This document shows positions 1 through 6,025 of a stretch of 7,715 bases of DNA, in pieces. Every line of letters begins with the position of its first letter. Position 1 is the stretch's first letter. This stretch comes from Deferribacteraceae bacterium (GTDB lineage Bacteria > Chrysiogenota > Deferribacteres > Deferribacterales > JAISNW01). The notes below the pieces were generated by a model, which was given only the letters and a program-made list of their open reading frames with translations, was not told where the DNA came from and searched no databases. The stretch covers positions 1-7,715 of the forward strand of contig JAITJJ010000183.1 in the NCBI GenBank assembly GCA_031278965.1, written 5' to 3'. Position numbers and translations under genes: made by a program.

Positions 1-48
1 GCCGCTCTTCACCGCTCGCCTAGAACCACATTTTTTACACGTAGCCAT
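1..48 (-). CDS. 5' end of a small zinc-ribbon-like protein gene (truncated by window edge)
   Basis: Reading leftwards from an ATG at 48, the first 16 codons give MATCKKCGSRRAVKSG and run off the left edge. The CxxC pair at residues 4 and 7, followed by basic residues, resembles the first half of a small zinc-ribbon domain that would bind one zinc ion. The start is supported by an SD-like GGTGGTGAG just upstream (about 52-60) and by an AT-rich promoter-like stretch beyond it. The second cysteine pair expected of a zinc ribbon lies outside the window, so function cannot be assigned. It is in the same direction as the flagellar rod-family gene upstream, but about 145 bases separate them and the gap has its own promoter-like sequence. 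It is probably an independent gene. Confidence 0.5.
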   Translation of the reverse strand, partial: MATCKKCGSRRAVKSG

Positions 49-90
49 TTCGCTCTCACCACCTTAATTTATGTAAGAACAATTCTACTA

Positions 91-119
91 CTAATATATA
101 ATTATATCAACACTCTCAA
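91..119 (-). promoter_or_regulatory. Candidate promoter for the zinc-ribbon-like gene
   Basis: On the minus strand TTGAGA (119-114) is followed after 17 bases by TATTAG (96-91), within a very AT-rich stretch. A perfect TATAAT also occurs at 106-101, but only 7 bases from TTGAGA. Which -10 is used cannot be told from the sequence. The position 45-70 bases before the start at 48 is reasonable for a promoter. Confidence 0.3.
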
Positions 120-192
120 AAATGTATTAATCTAATTAGAAAGCGGTGAGTAGGCAAATTCTGCCATTTATGAGAGAAGTTAGGGGCAAAGA

Positions 193-531
193 CTATACTG
201 TCGTATTTATAAGGGTGCCCAGCATTTCATCCGCAGTGCGGATAACTCCTGTATTAGCTTGAAATGAGCGCAGGGAGGTGATCTGGTTTGCCGCTTCCGC
301 AGCATAATTAACACTGTTTTTCTCTGAAATATAGGCATCTTGCCTAACTTCCGCGGGGTTGCGTATGCTTTCAGCCGTGGCTTTCACCCCGCCGCCGCGG
401 GCTTCAGAAAGGTGCACTCTCTGAGGAGTATACCCTTCCGTATTGATATTCGCAACATTATGGGCGGTAGTATTTATTACTTCAGTATAAGCTCTCAGAG
501 CAGACGATGCGGAATTTACAGCGTTCAACAT
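193..531 (-). CDS. Short flagellar basal-body rod-family protein (FlgC/FlgG-like ends)
   Basis: The predicted 112-residue protein has both conserved ends of the flagellar rod/hook protein family. The N-terminal part (residues about 4-38) contains NAVNSASSALRAY and the hallmark NVANINTEGYTPQR. The C-terminal part (about 76-110) contains AAEAANQITSLRSFQANTGV and TADEMLGTLIN, like the Flg_bbr_C segment. These ends normally form the coiled-coil helices that polymerise in the periplasmic rod. Only about 35 residues separate them, shorter than typical FlgC (about 130-150 residues). I choose the ATG at 531 over an upstream in-frame TTG at 546 because AGAGAGGAG sits just before it. No other flagellar gene is visible. 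It could be a rod component or a stand-alone short paralogue, so I give no symbol. Confidence 0.82.
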   Translation of the reverse strand: MLNAVNSASSALRAYTEVINTTAHNVANINTEGYTPQRVHLSEARGGGVKATAESIRNPAEVRQDAYISEKNSVNYAAEAANQITSLRSFQANTGVIRTADEMLGTLINTTV

Positions 532-585
532 TAGCTCCTCTCTCAATTCAAATTTACCTTAGCATAAAAAATACTTTTTTCATAC

Positions 586-614
586 TTGTTTTTTTTATCG
601 TATGTGCTTAAAAT
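586..614 (+). promoter_or_regulatory. Candidate sigma-70-type promoter for the phosphate-binding-like gene
   Basis: TTGTTT (586-591) and TAAAAT (609-614) are separated by 17 bases. The -10 matches the consensus at 5 of 6 positions and the -35 only at TTG. Transcription would start near 621, giving a very short leader before the CGGAG at 622-626 and the ATG at 637. No other promoter-like pair fits as well between the two divergent genes. Confidence 0.35.
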
Positions 615-636
615 TCAATATCGGAGCATTAACTAT

Positions 637-2034
637 ATGGGTAAAATTTCACAAAACCGCCGGGGGCTGACAGCGTTAAAAATAGCGCTGCTTACTGTGC
701 TTGAGGTGGCTGTTATTTACGGCATGGCATTGAACGCCAGCGGCAATCAATATATAGTTTATATTGTATTCTTTGCTGGCATTATTATTGCAGTATTTAT
801 TCCGACTTTTATCTTTTTCCCTCAAAGAAGGCTGATAGCTTTAAAAATAGTGCTGTTTATCGCGCTTGAGGCGGTTGTTATTTACGGCGGATTATGGGCT
901 CTCCTTTTTGCAGTCTTTTCCGGCAGCACTTTTTATATAACCTTAGCATTTCTTTTTACCGGCATCACTATCTTGGCAGTCCCAGTCTTTATCTTTTCCC
1001 GCAGGATAAAAAGGACAGCGCTTAAAATCTATATAGGTGCTCTGGCGGTTCTACTCCTTGTGCTGACGGGGAAAGCCACATATACTGCGCTTGATGCCCG
1101 TGTTCCTCTTGTTATGGAAAGTAGAATAAACTTAGAGGATGTCAAGCCTTTTTCAGACAATGTTTCCAGACTCCCCCAAAGCGCGAGTATCATTATCAGT
1201 GAAAATATACCGGTTATGGACGGGGCGCTAGCGCTTTATCCGCTCTATTCCGCTTTTGCCACAGCCATATACCCGCGGAAGGATTACCCGCCGGAAGATT
1301 TTGAGCTTTATCTGGCATCCGGAGAAGGCGATGAAGCGGGTGAAACAGTATTTGACCACGAAGTTCATTTTACCAACACAGTCAATGCTTTTGAAGGTCT
1401 TTTAGACGGGAGGGTGGATATCTTTTTTATGGCGGATCTGTCTGACAAACAGAAAAAGCAGGCGGAGGAAGCGGGAATAGAGCTTGTCTGCACACCAATC
1501 GGGAGAGAGGCGTTTGTTTTCTTTGTAAATAGCTCAAACCCCATTGATTCCCTTACAGTGGAGCAGATACAAGATATATATGAGGGCAAAATTTCAAATT
1601 GGTCGGACTTAGGCGGCAGCGGGAGGATAAAAGCGTTTCAGAGAAACGAAGGAAGCGGGAGTCAGAGTGCGCTCCAACGCTTTATGGCGGGAAGAGAGCT
1701 TATGAAACCGCCAACCTCCGAGTATGCAGGCGGAATGGGTGAGATAATAGTTGCGGTTTCAGACTATAAAAATTACAAAGGAGCGATAGGGTTTTCTTTT
1801 AGATATTTTGCCGCAGAAATGGTAAAAAACAGTGAGATAAAACTCCTTAAAATAAACGGTATTGCGCCTATAGAGGAGAATGTTGCAAACGGCGAATATC
1901 CCATTGCTTCTAACTTTTATGCCATAACAAGAAAGGATAATGCCAATCCCAATGTGCCGATTGTTCTGGATTGGCTGGTGTCTGAAGAAGGTCAATATTT
2001 GGTAAGAGCGGTTGGTTATACCCCTATAAAATAA
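637..2034 (+). CDS. Membrane-anchored phosphate-binding-protein-like (PstS-type) protein
   Basis: The 465-residue protein has about five hydrophobic helices (roughly 11-32, 39-61, 67-93, 99-121, 129-147), then a long soluble domain (about 180-465) resembling PstS-type periplasmic phosphate-binding proteins. Family signals are SLTVEQIQDIYEGKISNWSDLGG (305-327), the ligand-loop-like RNEGSGS (336-342), and YKGAIGFSF (380-388). The soluble domain is probably outside the cytoplasmic membrane, tethered by the helices in place of a cleaved signal peptide. The ATG at 637 is preferred over a TTG at 586 because CGGAG lies about 10 bases upstream and the extra residues would overlap the promoter. The helices carry an internal duplication (separate entry). 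No pstC, pstA or pstB follows, so a role in classical Pst uptake is not shown. Sensing or scavenging of phosphate or another oxyanion is possible. A flavoprotein gene follows after 14 bases. Confidence 0.85.
   Translation: MGKISQNRRGLTALKIALLTVLEVAVIYGMALNASGNQYIVYIVFFAGIIIAVFIPTFIFFPQRRLIALKIVLFIALEAVVIYGGLWALLFAVFSGSTFYITLAFLFTGITILAVPVFIFSRRIKRTALKIYIGALAVLLLVLTGKATYTALDARVPLVMESRINLEDVKPFSDNVSRLPQSASIIISENIPVMDGALALYPLYSAFATAIYPRKDYPPEDFELYLASGEGDEAGETVFDHEVHFTNTVNAFEGLLDGRVDIFFMADLSDKQKKQAEEAGIELVCTPIGREAFVFFVNSSNPIDSLTVEQIQDIYEGKISNWSDLGGSGRIKAFQRNEGSGSQSALQRFMAGRELMKPPTSEYAGGMGEIIVAVSDYKNYKGAIGFSFRYFAAEMVKNSEIKLLKINGIAPIEENVANGEYPIASNFYAITRKDNANPNVPIVLDWLVSEEGQYLVRAVGYTPIK
667..1050 (+). 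repeat. Internal duplication encoding repeated transmembrane hairpins
   Basis: Bases 667-723 and 832-888 match at 48 of 57 positions. They encode LTALKIALLTVLEVAVIYG and LIALKIVLFIALEAVVIYG. The second helix of each unit is also related (FAGIIIAVFIPTFIF versus FTGITILAVPVFIF), and each unit ends in basic residues (PQRR, SRRIKR). A third partial copy, TALKIYIGALAV, begins at about 1015. The units are 55 and 60 residues apart, so each is a two-helix hairpin; the third is represented by its first helix only. This is an in-frame tandem duplication inside the gene that starts at 637. Confidence 0.8.
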
Positions 2035-2048
2035 GGCGAGGAAAAGAG

Positions 2049-2669
2049 ATGAAAGTTTTATTGGTAAACGGCAGCCCGCACTCAAAGGGTTCCACTAATG
2101 CCGCCCTCATTGAGGTAGCGGGTGCTCTTGAAAAGAACGGTATAGATACGGAGATATTTCACATTGGAGAGCAGGCAATAGTAGGGTGTATTGCGTGCCG
2201 CTCCTGCGCTAAAACCGGTCGGTGCTATGTAAGCGATCCTGTGAATGTCTTTTTATCAAGGGTGGAAACCGTGGACGGAATAGTAGTAGGTTCTCCCGTG
2301 CATTTTGCCTCTGCAACCGGCATGCTTACCGCTTTTCTTGACCGCTCGTTCTATCTTAAAACAAAATTTTTTGCCGATAAGCCAGCGGCTGCAATAGTTG
2401 TGTGCAGACGCGGAGGCGCAACATCCACTTTTGAGCAGATAAACAAATATTTTGCCATAAGCAATATGCCGGTGGTGTCCTCCCAATATTGGAATATGGT
2501 TCACGGCAACACCCCTGAGGAGATAAATGAAGATCCAGAAGGGCTTCAAACTTTAAGGACACTGGGGGTAAATATGGCTTGGCTGCTAAAGTGCATTGAG
2601 GCAGGGAAGAGGGCGGGGTTCTCTTCTCCTCAGCGGGAAGAAGCTATAAAGACCAACTTTGTCAGATAA
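2049..2669 (+). CDS. Flavodoxin-fold NAD(P)H-dependent oxidoreductase, iron-sulfur flavoprotein-like
   Basis: The 206-residue protein starts with a beta strand and phosphate-binding loop, MKVLLVNGSPHSKGSTNAAL, typical of the NADPH-dependent FMN reductase / iron-sulfur flavoprotein family. The loop holds the FMN phosphate. Cysteines 47, 50, 53 and 59 form CX2CX2CX5C, matching the compact cysteine motif that binds a [4Fe-4S] cluster in archaeal and anaerobe Isf proteins. DGIVVGSPVHFASATGMLTAFLDR (about 76-99) is the family's second conserved FMN-contact region. It is predicted to be a soluble cytoplasmic electron-transfer protein; substrate and partner are unknown. Some relatives keep these cysteines without a proven cluster. 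An AGGAAAAGAG SD lies immediately before the ATG. The gap of 14 bases after the phosphate-binding-like gene suggests one transcript. Confidence 0.85.
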   Translation: MKVLLVNGSPHSKGSTNAALIEVAGALEKNGIDTEIFHIGEQAIVGCIACRSCAKTGRCYVSDPVNVFLSRVETVDGIVVGSPVHFASATGMLTAFLDRSFYLKTKFFADKPAAAIVVCRRGGATSTFEQINKYFAISNMPVVSSQYWNMVHGNTPEEINEDPEGLQTLRTLGVNMAWLLKCIEAGKRAGFSSPQREEAIKTNFVR

Positions 2670-2710
2670 GAGGGATTTGGAAAGACTGCAACTCTTCCTG
2701 CAACTTTCTA

Positions 2711-2745
2711 AACAAAAAGAAATCCGCCTAAATTTAAGGCGGATT
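2711..2745 (-). terminator. Rho-independent terminator of the HU gene
   Basis: A perfect 9-bp stem, AATCCGCCT (2721-2729) with AGGCGGATT (2737-2745), encloses a 7-base AT loop. Read on the minus strand it is followed by a T-rich run, TTCTTTTTGTT (2721-2711), about 30 bases past the HU stop codon. On the plus strand the stem lies about 50 bases after the flavoprotein gene, but no T run follows. It may act weakly in that direction too. Confidence 0.8.
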
Positions 2746-2777
2746 CTATACTACCCTAATTTATTTCCCCGGTCAGA

Positions 2778-3050
2778 TCAGTTTAAGGCATCCTTGAAAG
2801 CCTTGCCTGCAACAAATTTAGGGGCTTTTTTAGCGGGAATTTTTATCTTTTTCCCTGTTTGAGGGTTGCGGCCTTCTCTGGCTTTACGCGATGTCTGTTT
2901 GAAAGAACCGAAACCAATTAAAACAACATCTTCGCCCTTCTTGACGGACGCAATGATGCTGTTGATAAACGCTCCCACTACTTCTTGACTCTGTTTCTTT
3001 GTCAACCCGGAGCTTGACGCTACTGCATCAACTAACCCTTGCTTGTTCAT
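2778..3050 (-). CDS. hup: DNA-binding protein HU (bacterial histone-like)
   Basis: This 90-residue protein is a full-length HU/IHF family member of the usual size. It binds DNA non-specifically as a dimer, bends it and helps organise the nucleoid. Visible features are the N-terminal helix pair (MNKQGLVDAVASSSGLTKK), the core GFGSF at 46-50, and the beta-arm segment AREGRNPQTGKKIKIPAKK. This arm contains R61-N62-P63, whose proline intercalates between bases. IHF-type arms also carry a proline here, but the sequence reads as HU. The start is well supported by GGAGG six bases before the ATG. It is transcribed as a single gene on the minus strand, divergent from the UPF0016 transporter, and ends in a strong terminator. 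Confidence 0.96.
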   Translation of the reverse strand: MNKQGLVDAVASSSGLTKKQSQEVVGAFINSIIASVKKGEDVVLIGFGSFKQTSRKAREGRNPQTGKKIKIPAKKAPKFVAGKAFKDALN

Positions 3051-3115
3051 ACTAATCCTCCAAAAATTAGTCTACGTTTAATGAACTCAATATGCTATTT
3101 ACCATATTAACTAAA

Positions 3116-3127
3116 CCCTTGCAAGGG
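3116..3127. promoter_or_regulatory. Perfect 12-bp palindrome in the divergent intergenic region
   Basis: CCCTTGCAAGGG is an exact dyad. Its core TTGCAA reads the same on both strands and resembles a -35 element (4 of 6 to consensus). It lies about 65 bases before the HU start and about 190 bases before the transporter start. It could be a shared operator, a -35 used in both directions, or both. The minus-strand -10 at the right spacing (TAAATA, 3101-3096) is weak. Confidence 0.4.
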
Positions 3128-3148
3128 AAATATGAAAAAAGATAAAAT
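3119..3148 (+). promoter_or_regulatory. Candidate promoter for the UPF0016 transporter gene
   Basis: TTGCAA (3119-3124) and TAAAAT (3143-3148) are separated by 18 bases. The -10 matches 5 of 6 consensus positions. Transcription would start near 3155, leaving a leader of about 160 bases before the ATG at 3319. The -35 is the core of the palindrome at 3116-3127. Confidence 0.35.
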
Positions 3149-3154
3149 ATTCCT

Positions 3155-3318
3155 GTTTAACCTTTGCCGATTATCTTAACACTTCAACCCTTCCCTAAAC
3201 AATCCGGATTTATGGAAGATGAAATACCCCTTGCGCACATTTGCCAAATGGGCTACTGTCTGGGAGGCATTTTTTTTGAGCAGCGGTTTTTTCTGTGTAA
3301 GGATAAGGATTTAAGTCA
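3155..3318 (+). promoter_or_regulatory. Long, structured putative 5' leader of the transporter gene
   Basis: If the promoter at 3119-3148 is used, this is untranslated leader. It contains the palindrome AATCCGGATT (3201-3210), a 13-bp dyad CATTTG-C-CAAATG (3238-3250), and a TGCC/GGCA pairing followed by a T8 run at about 3270-3278. This could be a weak attenuator. Genes of this transporter family often follow a yybP-ykoY manganese riboswitch, but I do not see its conserved GGGGAGUAG-type loop. The element is unassigned. The SD region is the repeated AAGGAT about ten bases before the ATG. Confidence 0.3.
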
Positions 3319-4005
3319 ATGGAAAGTTTTCTGCCCGCGTTTTTATTTGCACTGGCGGCAGTGACACTAGCGGAGATGGGTGACAAAACGCAGCTTTTGG
3401 CAATGGCTTTTGCCGCCAAATACAAAACTTCCAAAGTTCTCTTAGGAGTGTTTATTGCTACGGTTCTTAACCATACTCTGGCGGTGGCGTTTGGGAATCT
3501 GATAACACGCTTTGAGGCAATAGAAACGGCGATTGAGGTACTTGCATCCATATCTTTCATCTTTTTTGGGTTATGGACGATAAAGGGAGATAAACTTGAT
3601 GGGGAGGAAAAAAGGACAACTAGGTTCGGTGCGGTTGCAACGGTGGCAATTGCTTTCTTTATTGCTGAAATGGGAGATAAAACGCAGTTGGCAACAGTGG
3701 CGTTGGCGGCAAAATTCCCGTATTCTCCCTTGGCAATACTGACTGGGACAACTTTAGGAATGTTGCTTGCAGACGGGTTGGGGATTCTTGCGGGGCATGC
3801 GCTTCAAAAAAAGATACCGGAACGGAAGATAAAATTTGTGTCGGCGGGGGTTTTTATCCTCTTCGGAATACTCGGGATATATCAATCTATGAGGGACGAT
3901 TTCAAGTTAAATATAGCTTTAACGTCTTTAATAATCGCTTTGACCGCCGTATTGTCCGTCCTTGCGGCAGCTTTTATCCTCCGCCGATATGACAAAAAGA
4001 CATAG
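3319..4005 (+). CDS. UPF0016/GDT1 (TMEM165) family Mn2+/Ca2+ transporter
   Basis: The 228-residue membrane protein has two homologous halves, each carrying the family's cation-site signature E-x-G-D-K-T: EMGDKT at residues 19-24 and again at 117-122. Six or seven hydrophobic helices surround them, with a charged loop (KGDKLDGEEKRTTR, about 89-102) between the halves. Bacterial relatives such as MneA and Mnx export manganese, and the eukaryotic members Gdt1 and TMEM165 move Mn2+ and Ca2+. A role in manganese homeostasis at the inner membrane is therefore likely, but it is inferred from family. Length is typical. It is divergent from HU, and the ndk start lies 115 bases downstream, so it is probably a single gene. 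The basic end RRYDKKT should lie in the cytoplasm. Confidence 0.92.
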   Translation: MESFLPAFLFALAAVTLAEMGDKTQLLAMAFAAKYKTSKVLLGVFIATVLNHTLAVAFGNLITRFEAIETAIEVLASISFIFFGLWTIKGDKLDGEEKRTTRFGAVATVAIAFFIAEMGDKTQLATVALAAKFPYSPLAILTGTTLGMLLADGLGILAGHALQKKIPERKIKFVSAGVFILFGILGIYQSMRDDFKLNIALTSLIIALTAVLSVLAAAFILRRYDKKT

Positions 4006-4042
4006 AGCCGTTCGTTTTCATATTTTGTCAGCAGCAAGGATG

Positions 4043-4088
4043 AATTAGCTTATATTTTTCTGGTTTTTTCAGTATATGTGTGCTAATT
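4043..4088. repeat. AT-rich nested inverted repeat upstream of ndk
   Basis: AATTAGC (4043-4049) pairs with GCTAATT (4082-4088). Nested inside are TATA/TATA and CTG/CAG arms around a T-rich loop. It sits between the transporter stop and the ndk SD at 4111-4117. It is too AT-rich to be a convincing terminator. It may be a leader structure of ndk or an operator. Confidence 0.3.
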
Positions 4089-4120
4089 TCTTTTGAATGA
4101 AAATAAAGAAGAGGGGTATT

Positions 4121-4519
4121 ATGGAGAAAACATTTGGTATAATTAAGCCGGATGCTGTGGCTAAAGGCAAGATCGGGGAGATTATCAGGATTATTGAAGA
4201 AAATGGCTTTAAAATTGCGGGGTTGCGTTTAGAGCAACTGAGCTTGGAAAAAGCCCAAAAATTCTATGAAGTTCATAAGGCAAGACCTTTTTATAATGAT
4301 CTTACCAAATATATGAGCTCCGGCCCTGTGGTGGTGCTTGCCCTTGAGAAAGAGAATGCAGTCAGGGCTTGGAGAGATATAATGGGGGCAACAAATCCGA
4401 TAGAAGCGGCGGAGGGCACTATCCGTAAATTGTTCGGTGAAAATATAGAGCGCAACGCCGTTCACGGTTCTGATGCTGCGGAAACAGCTAAAACGGAATT
4501 GGCGTTTTTCTTCCCTTAG
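4121..4519 (+). CDS. ndk: Nucleoside diphosphate kinase
   Basis: The 132-residue protein transfers the gamma-phosphate of ATP to other NDPs and dNDPs through a phosphohistidine intermediate in the cytoplasm. Landmarks are FGIIKPDAV with the conserved lysine 9, HKARPFY (52-58), MGATNPIEAAEGTIRKLFG (88-106), and the active-site NAVHGSDA with catalytic His115. Length is close to the usual 135-143 residues. An in-frame ATG at 4097 would add eight residues. I reject it because GAGGGG sits directly before the ATG at 4121 and the family consensus begins there. The permease gene starts 20 bases after the stop, so ndk probably heads the four-gene run ending at 6474. NTPs it makes could feed nucleotide-sugar synthesis, though ndk is also housekeeping. 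Confidence 0.97.
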   Translation: MEKTFGIIKPDAVAKGKIGEIIRIIEENGFKIAGLRLEQLSLEKAQKFYEVHKARPFYNDLTKYMSSGPVVVLALEKENAVRAWRDIMGATNPIEAAEGTIRKLFGENIERNAVHGSDAAETAKTELAFFFP

Positions 4520-4539
4520 AGGCTTATTTTCCGCAACGT

Positions 4540-5322
4540 ATGAGTCTCAGAAAGGCTTTAAGCGATATAAAGCTCGGAGTTAAGAACAGGCACGTCTGGC
4601 TGACTTTCGGGTGGATAGATATTAAGCTCCGCTACAGGCGGAGCACCATCGGTCCTTTTTGGATAACCATTAGTATTGCGGTTATGGTTTTATCCTTGGG
4701 GATACTCTACTCGCAGATATTCAATCAGGATATAAAAGTTTACCTCCCTTTTGTTGGATGCGGTCTGATTCTCTGGTTTTTTATATCAGGATTGCTGAAT
4801 GAAGGGTGCACCGCATTTATCGGCGCCGAAGGGCAGATAAAGCAGATCAAACAGCCGCTCAGCCTCTATGTTCTGCGTCTTCTCTGGCGCAACATCATAG
4901 TTTTTTTACATAACTTTCTGGTCATCATCATTATAGTTCTCTATTTTAAGATATTTCATTGGCAGATTTTCCTATTTATCCCGATGTTCCTTTTAATATG
5001 CGCGTTATTTTATTTTATTACCATGATTTTGGGAATTGTATGCGCCCGCTACCGTGATATACCGCAAATAGTGCTCACCTTAACGCAGGTGCTGATGTTT
5101 ATAACGCCGGTTTTCTGGCAGAAAGAATTTATTGCAAAACATACTTGGGTTACTACGGTAAATCCGGCTTTCCATATGTTGGAGCTTTTAAGAAATCCAA
5201 TACTCGGCAAAGAGTTCCCCTTCTTTTCATTATATTTTGTGATTGCAATGCTCTTTATCCTCGCCGCTCTCGCAATATTTCTTATGGCACGCTACGGGCG
5301 CAGAATCTCTTATTGGGTGTGA
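4540..5322 (+). CDS. wzm: ABC-2 type polysaccharide/O-antigen exporter permease (Wzm-like)
   Basis: This is a 260-residue inner-membrane permease of the Wzm/KpsM/TagG type, which moves undecaprenyl-linked or lipid-linked glycans to the periplasmic side. Family motifs are the amphipathic N-terminal DIKLRYRRSTIGPFW (27-41), RYRDIPQIV (170-178) after the fourth helix, TPVFW (189-193), and the end ARYGRRISYWV. About six hydrophobic segments occur (near 42-62, 69-87, 117-136, 144-167, 177-195, 228-250). It is followed one base later by its ATPase gene. No clear SD precedes the ATG; AGAGG is 18 bases away. Translation may be coupled to ndk, which ends 20 bases upstream. The actual glycan is unknown because no glycosyltransferase gene lies in the window. 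Confidence 0.88.
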   Translation: MSLRKALSDIKLGVKNRHVWLTFGWIDIKLRYRRSTIGPFWITISIAVMVLSLGILYSQIFNQDIKVYLPFVGCGLILWFFISGLLNEGCTAFIGAEGQIKQIKQPLSLYVLRLLWRNIIVFLHNFLVIIIIVLYFKIFHWQIFLFIPMFLLICALFYFITMILGIVCARYRDIPQIVLTLTQVLMFITPVFWQKEFIAKHTWVTTVNPAFHMLELLRNPILGKEFPFFSLYFVIAMLFILAALAIFLMARYGRRISYWV

Positions 5323-5323
5323 T

Positions 5324-6025
5324 GTGGATACATTGGTTCACGGCGAAAATGTCTCTGTCAGTTTCCCTGTATTTGGAAGCCGTTCCATAAAAAATACCGT
5401 TATAAGCAGCATTACGGGCGGCTGCATTAAAGTGGTTGACAATACGCTCACCGTCAGCGCCCTTGACAATGTGTCCTTTCTGTTTCAGAGCGGAGAGCGG
5501 ATTGGTTTATGGGGGCAGAACGGGAGCGGGAAAACCACTCTTCTCCGTCTGATTGCCGGCATTTACGCTCCGACAAACGGCAAAATCACCGTAAACGGAA
5601 AGATAGCTTCCCTGCTGAATATCTCACTAGGAATGGACCAAGAGGCAACAGGTATTGAGAATATCTATCTCCGGGCGCTTATGATGGGGCTTACTCATAA
5701 AGAGATAGATGAAAAGATTGACGAGATTATAGAATACTCTGAGTTGGGGGAATATATCAACTTCCCCCTTAAAACCTATTCCACGGGGATGAATATGCGG
5801 CTTGCCTTTTCCATATCAACATCCATAGCGGCAGATATTGTTCTTATGGACGAATGGCTGAGCGTTGGGGACGTTTCGTTTGTAGAAAAAGCAAAAAAGA
5901 GGCTTAACGGCATGTTGGAGCAGTCAAATCTTTTGGTTCTCGCAAGTCATAACCGGGAGATTTTGGAGTCCACCTGCACAAAGATTATAAAGCTGGAACA
6001 CGGCAGAATTGTGGGAAGCGCATGA
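5324..6025 (+). CDS. wzt: ABC transporter ATPase for polysaccharide export (Wzt-like, without C-terminal domain)
   Basis: The 233-residue ATPase powers the adjacent permease. From the GTG at 5324, the motifs are Walker A GQNGSGKTT (64-72), signature YSTGMNMRL (152-160), Walker B DIVLMDE (171-177), D-loop SVGD (180-183) and the switch histidine in ASHN (H209). The SVGD stretch after Walker B and the STGM signature are typical of the Wzt/KpsT/RfbE branch. The family usually has EVLAVGD, so tryptophan 178 is unusual. The protein ends just after the nucleotide-binding domain. It lacks the C-terminal glycan-recognition domain of E. coli O9a-type Wzt and resembles KpsT/TagH-like short forms. The frame is open upstream to 5243, inside the permease gene. 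GTG one base after the permease stop suits coupled translation, but a TTG at 5333 is possible. Confidence 0.87.
   Translation: MDTLVHGENVSVSFPVFGSRSIKNTVISSITGGCIKVVDNTLTVSALDNVSFLFQSGERIGLWGQNGSGKTTLLRLIAGIYAPTNGKITVNGKIASLLNISLGMDQEATGIENIYLRALMMGLTHKEIDEKIDEIIEYSELGEYINFPLKTYSTGMNMRLAFSISTSIAADIVLMDEWLSVGDVSFVEKAKKRLNGMLEQSNLLVLASHNREILESTCTKIIKLEHGRIVGSA

Noticed and set aside
153..165. Small hairpin GGCA-AATTC-TGCC after the flagellar gene as a terminator
   Set aside because: The stem is only four base pairs and no T run follows on the minus strand.
2659..2862. Plus-strand open frame of 67 codons overlapping the end of the flavoprotein gene and the HU gene
   Set aside because: It runs through the HU terminator and antisense to the conserved HU reading. 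It has no family resemblance and no convincing SD.
3155..3318. yybP-ykoY manganese riboswitch
   Set aside because: Expected from the gene family, but its conserved loop sequences could not be found by eye. Only a long unassigned leader is reported.
3164..3364. Plus-strand open frame of 66 codons before the transporter
   Set aside because: It overlaps the transporter start in another frame, lacks an SD and resembles no family. The region reads better as an untranslated leader.
5145..5390. Plus-strand 81-codon frame bridging permease and ATPase, including an ATG at 5322
   Set aside because: It is out of frame with both conserved proteins. Its only interest would be an ATG overlapping the permease stop, but the ATPase motifs are in the GTG frame.
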